58,825 nt of DNA. Source: Rothia nasimurium. GTDB taxonomy: Bacteria; Actinomycetota; Actinomycetes; Actinomycetales; Micrococcaceae. Both the position numbers and the translations under genes were made by a program. The notes under the pieces were generated by a model. It was not told the origin of the DNA, made no database searches, and saw only the letters and a program-made list of their open reading frames with translations. The stretch covers positions 1 to 58,825 of the forward strand of contig NZ_SPQC01000012.1 in the NCBI RefSeq assembly GCF_004569295.1, given 5' to 3'. Below, in pieces: positions 58,312 through 58,825 of the stretch. Positions within the stretch are counted from its first letter, which is position 1; the number at the start of each line of letters is the position of its first letter.

Positions 58312-58825
58312 CTAAAAGGGTGGGTTTTCATCGCCTGTGCCCTGTCCCCAGCCTTGGTTGCCCTGGGCTGGTTGTGCCCATGGGTCGGCTTGGGGTGCGC
58401 CACCCTGGGGGGCTTGTCCTTGGGGTTGTGTGTTCCCTTGGGGTGTCCCGAAGCCGCCTGCGTAGGCGTTGTGGGCGGGTGGGGTGGTGGTGTTGGTTTG
58501 TCCGTTGGTGGGTATGATGGCGATTTTTGCGCCTGTGATGGTGGGGTTGGTGTAGGTTTTGCCGTTGTGTTCGCGGGTTTCTAGTTGTGGGTGCCCGGTG
58601 ATGAGTACGCGGGTGCCTTTGGTCAGGTGGGGGGCGGTGTTGTCGGCGGCGGTTCCCCAGAGGGTGATTTTCCACCAGGTGGTTGGGCCGTTGTCTTCCC
58701 ATTTTTGGGTTTGTTGGTTGTATTTTTGGGGTGTTTCGGGGACGGTGATGTTGAGGGTGGGGGTTCCGTTTGGGGTGTAGCGGGTTTCGGGTGGGGTGGC
58801 GATGAAGCCTTCTAGGGTGATGGTT
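58312..58825 (-). CDS. ssb: Single-stranded DNA-binding protein, 5' end outside the window
   Basis: Read through the right edge, this frame is open for 170 codons and lacks only its start. It reads TLEGFIATPPETRYTPNGTP, then TWWKITLWGTAADNTAPHLT and KGTRVLITGHPQL, the SSB OB-fold with GxRVxVxG. A Gln/Gly/Pro-rich linker leads to the tip TGDENPPF, close to the usual acidic DDDIPF that binds partner proteins. Third codon positions are almost all C or A. Phage SSBs protect replicating DNA. Confidence 0.88.
   Translation of the reverse strand, partial: TITLEGFIATPPETRYTPNGTPTLNITVPETPQKYNQQTQKWEDNGPTTWWKITLWGTAADNTAPHLTKGTRVLITGHPQLETREHNGKTYTNPTITGAKIAIIPTNGQTNTTTPPAHNAYAGGFGTPQGNTQPQGQAPQGGAPQADPWAQPAQGNQGWGQGTGDENPPF

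Larger units (their letters stand above)
23785..58825. mobile_element. Integrated siphovirus (prophage), left end in window, right end beyond it
   Basis: A nearly complete set of long-tailed phage genes runs leftward: SSB and RusA early genes, terminase, portal, scaffold, capsid, tail tube, frameshifted chaperone, tape measure, tail tip and lysis. Host genes stop at the tad operon (23,592-23,732). The left edge is placed between 23,735 and 24,090; no att core could be read because only one end is visible. No integrase, repressor or excisionase was recognised with confidence, so these probably lie right of 58,825. A linear phage sequence is unlikely because host genes are contiguous with it. 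Confidence 0.85.

Noticed and set aside
58328-58702. 124-codon minus-strand open frame at the right edge
   Set aside because: It is the wrong frame of ssb; its His/Arg/Pro/Thr-rich product is a by-product of the biased codon use.

Overview
The window joins about 23.7 kb of actinobacterial chromosome (1-23,735) to about 35 kb of an integrated siphovirus (about 23,790-58,825, running off the right edge). The chromosome half reads as Micrococcaceae, most likely Rothia or a close relative. The evidence is GC-rich coding, actinobacterial families (SepH, DUF3710, DUF3093, DUF4193, DUF5998) in a conserved order, and a tmRNA tag ending in TDFALAA. The genus call is an inference.

Chromosome, left to right. 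96-8325 is a conserved actinobacterial block: a small Cys/His protein, a TRAM/RumA-type RNA methyltransferase, a KimA-like K+ permease divergent from two TrkA proteins, an OB-fold protein, DUF3710, dUTPase, DUF3093 and DUF4193. 8750-16148 holds SepH, an anchored low-complexity protein, a nucleotide pyrophosphatase-like enzyme, DUF5998 and a GNAT/NDP-forming CoA ligase fusion. 16287-19293 is less stable: two small membrane proteins, a PucR-type regulator cut by an in-frame TGA, and a divergent MHS-type permease with internal deletions. 19360-22187 carries tmRNA, a DUF4190 protein, SmpB and PrfB; the usual ftsE-ftsX pair between prfB and smpB is missing. 22269-23732 is the distal part of a tad/pilus operon (TadG-like, two TadE-like, one tiny Flp-like pilin) with no tadA/B/C in view.

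Boundary. 23,785-24,091 has no obvious gene. It holds a strong minus-strand terminator and five hairpin units spaced 49-50 nt that resemble type I-E CRISPR repeats on the minus strand. Their stems are kept by compensatory changes, and further hairpins lie between them. This is the most unusual element in the window.

Prophage. Nearly all phage genes lie on the minus strand, so transcription runs right to left. The early operon (58.8-54.4 kb) has SSB, zinc-ribbon proteins, a lipoprotein, small membrane proteins, a RusA-like resolvase and a zinc-ribbon/HTH protein; eight consecutive genes are joined by 4-nt start/stop overlaps. Next come tiny ORFs, a tRNA-Thr(UGU) and a plus-strand island of unrecognised small genes (49.2-53.4 kb). 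The late operon (48.96-24.1 kb) follows the order HNH, TerS, TerL, portal, MuF-like, scaffold, capsid, connectors, tail tube, gpG/gpGT with a GGGGGAA -1 frameshift, a 1968-residue tape measure with 30-residue repeats, tail-tip proteins (one with a NodB-like deacetylase domain, one collagen-like), and an amidase/LysM endolysin with membrane proteins. No integrase or phage repressor was recognised; they presumably lie beyond 58,825.
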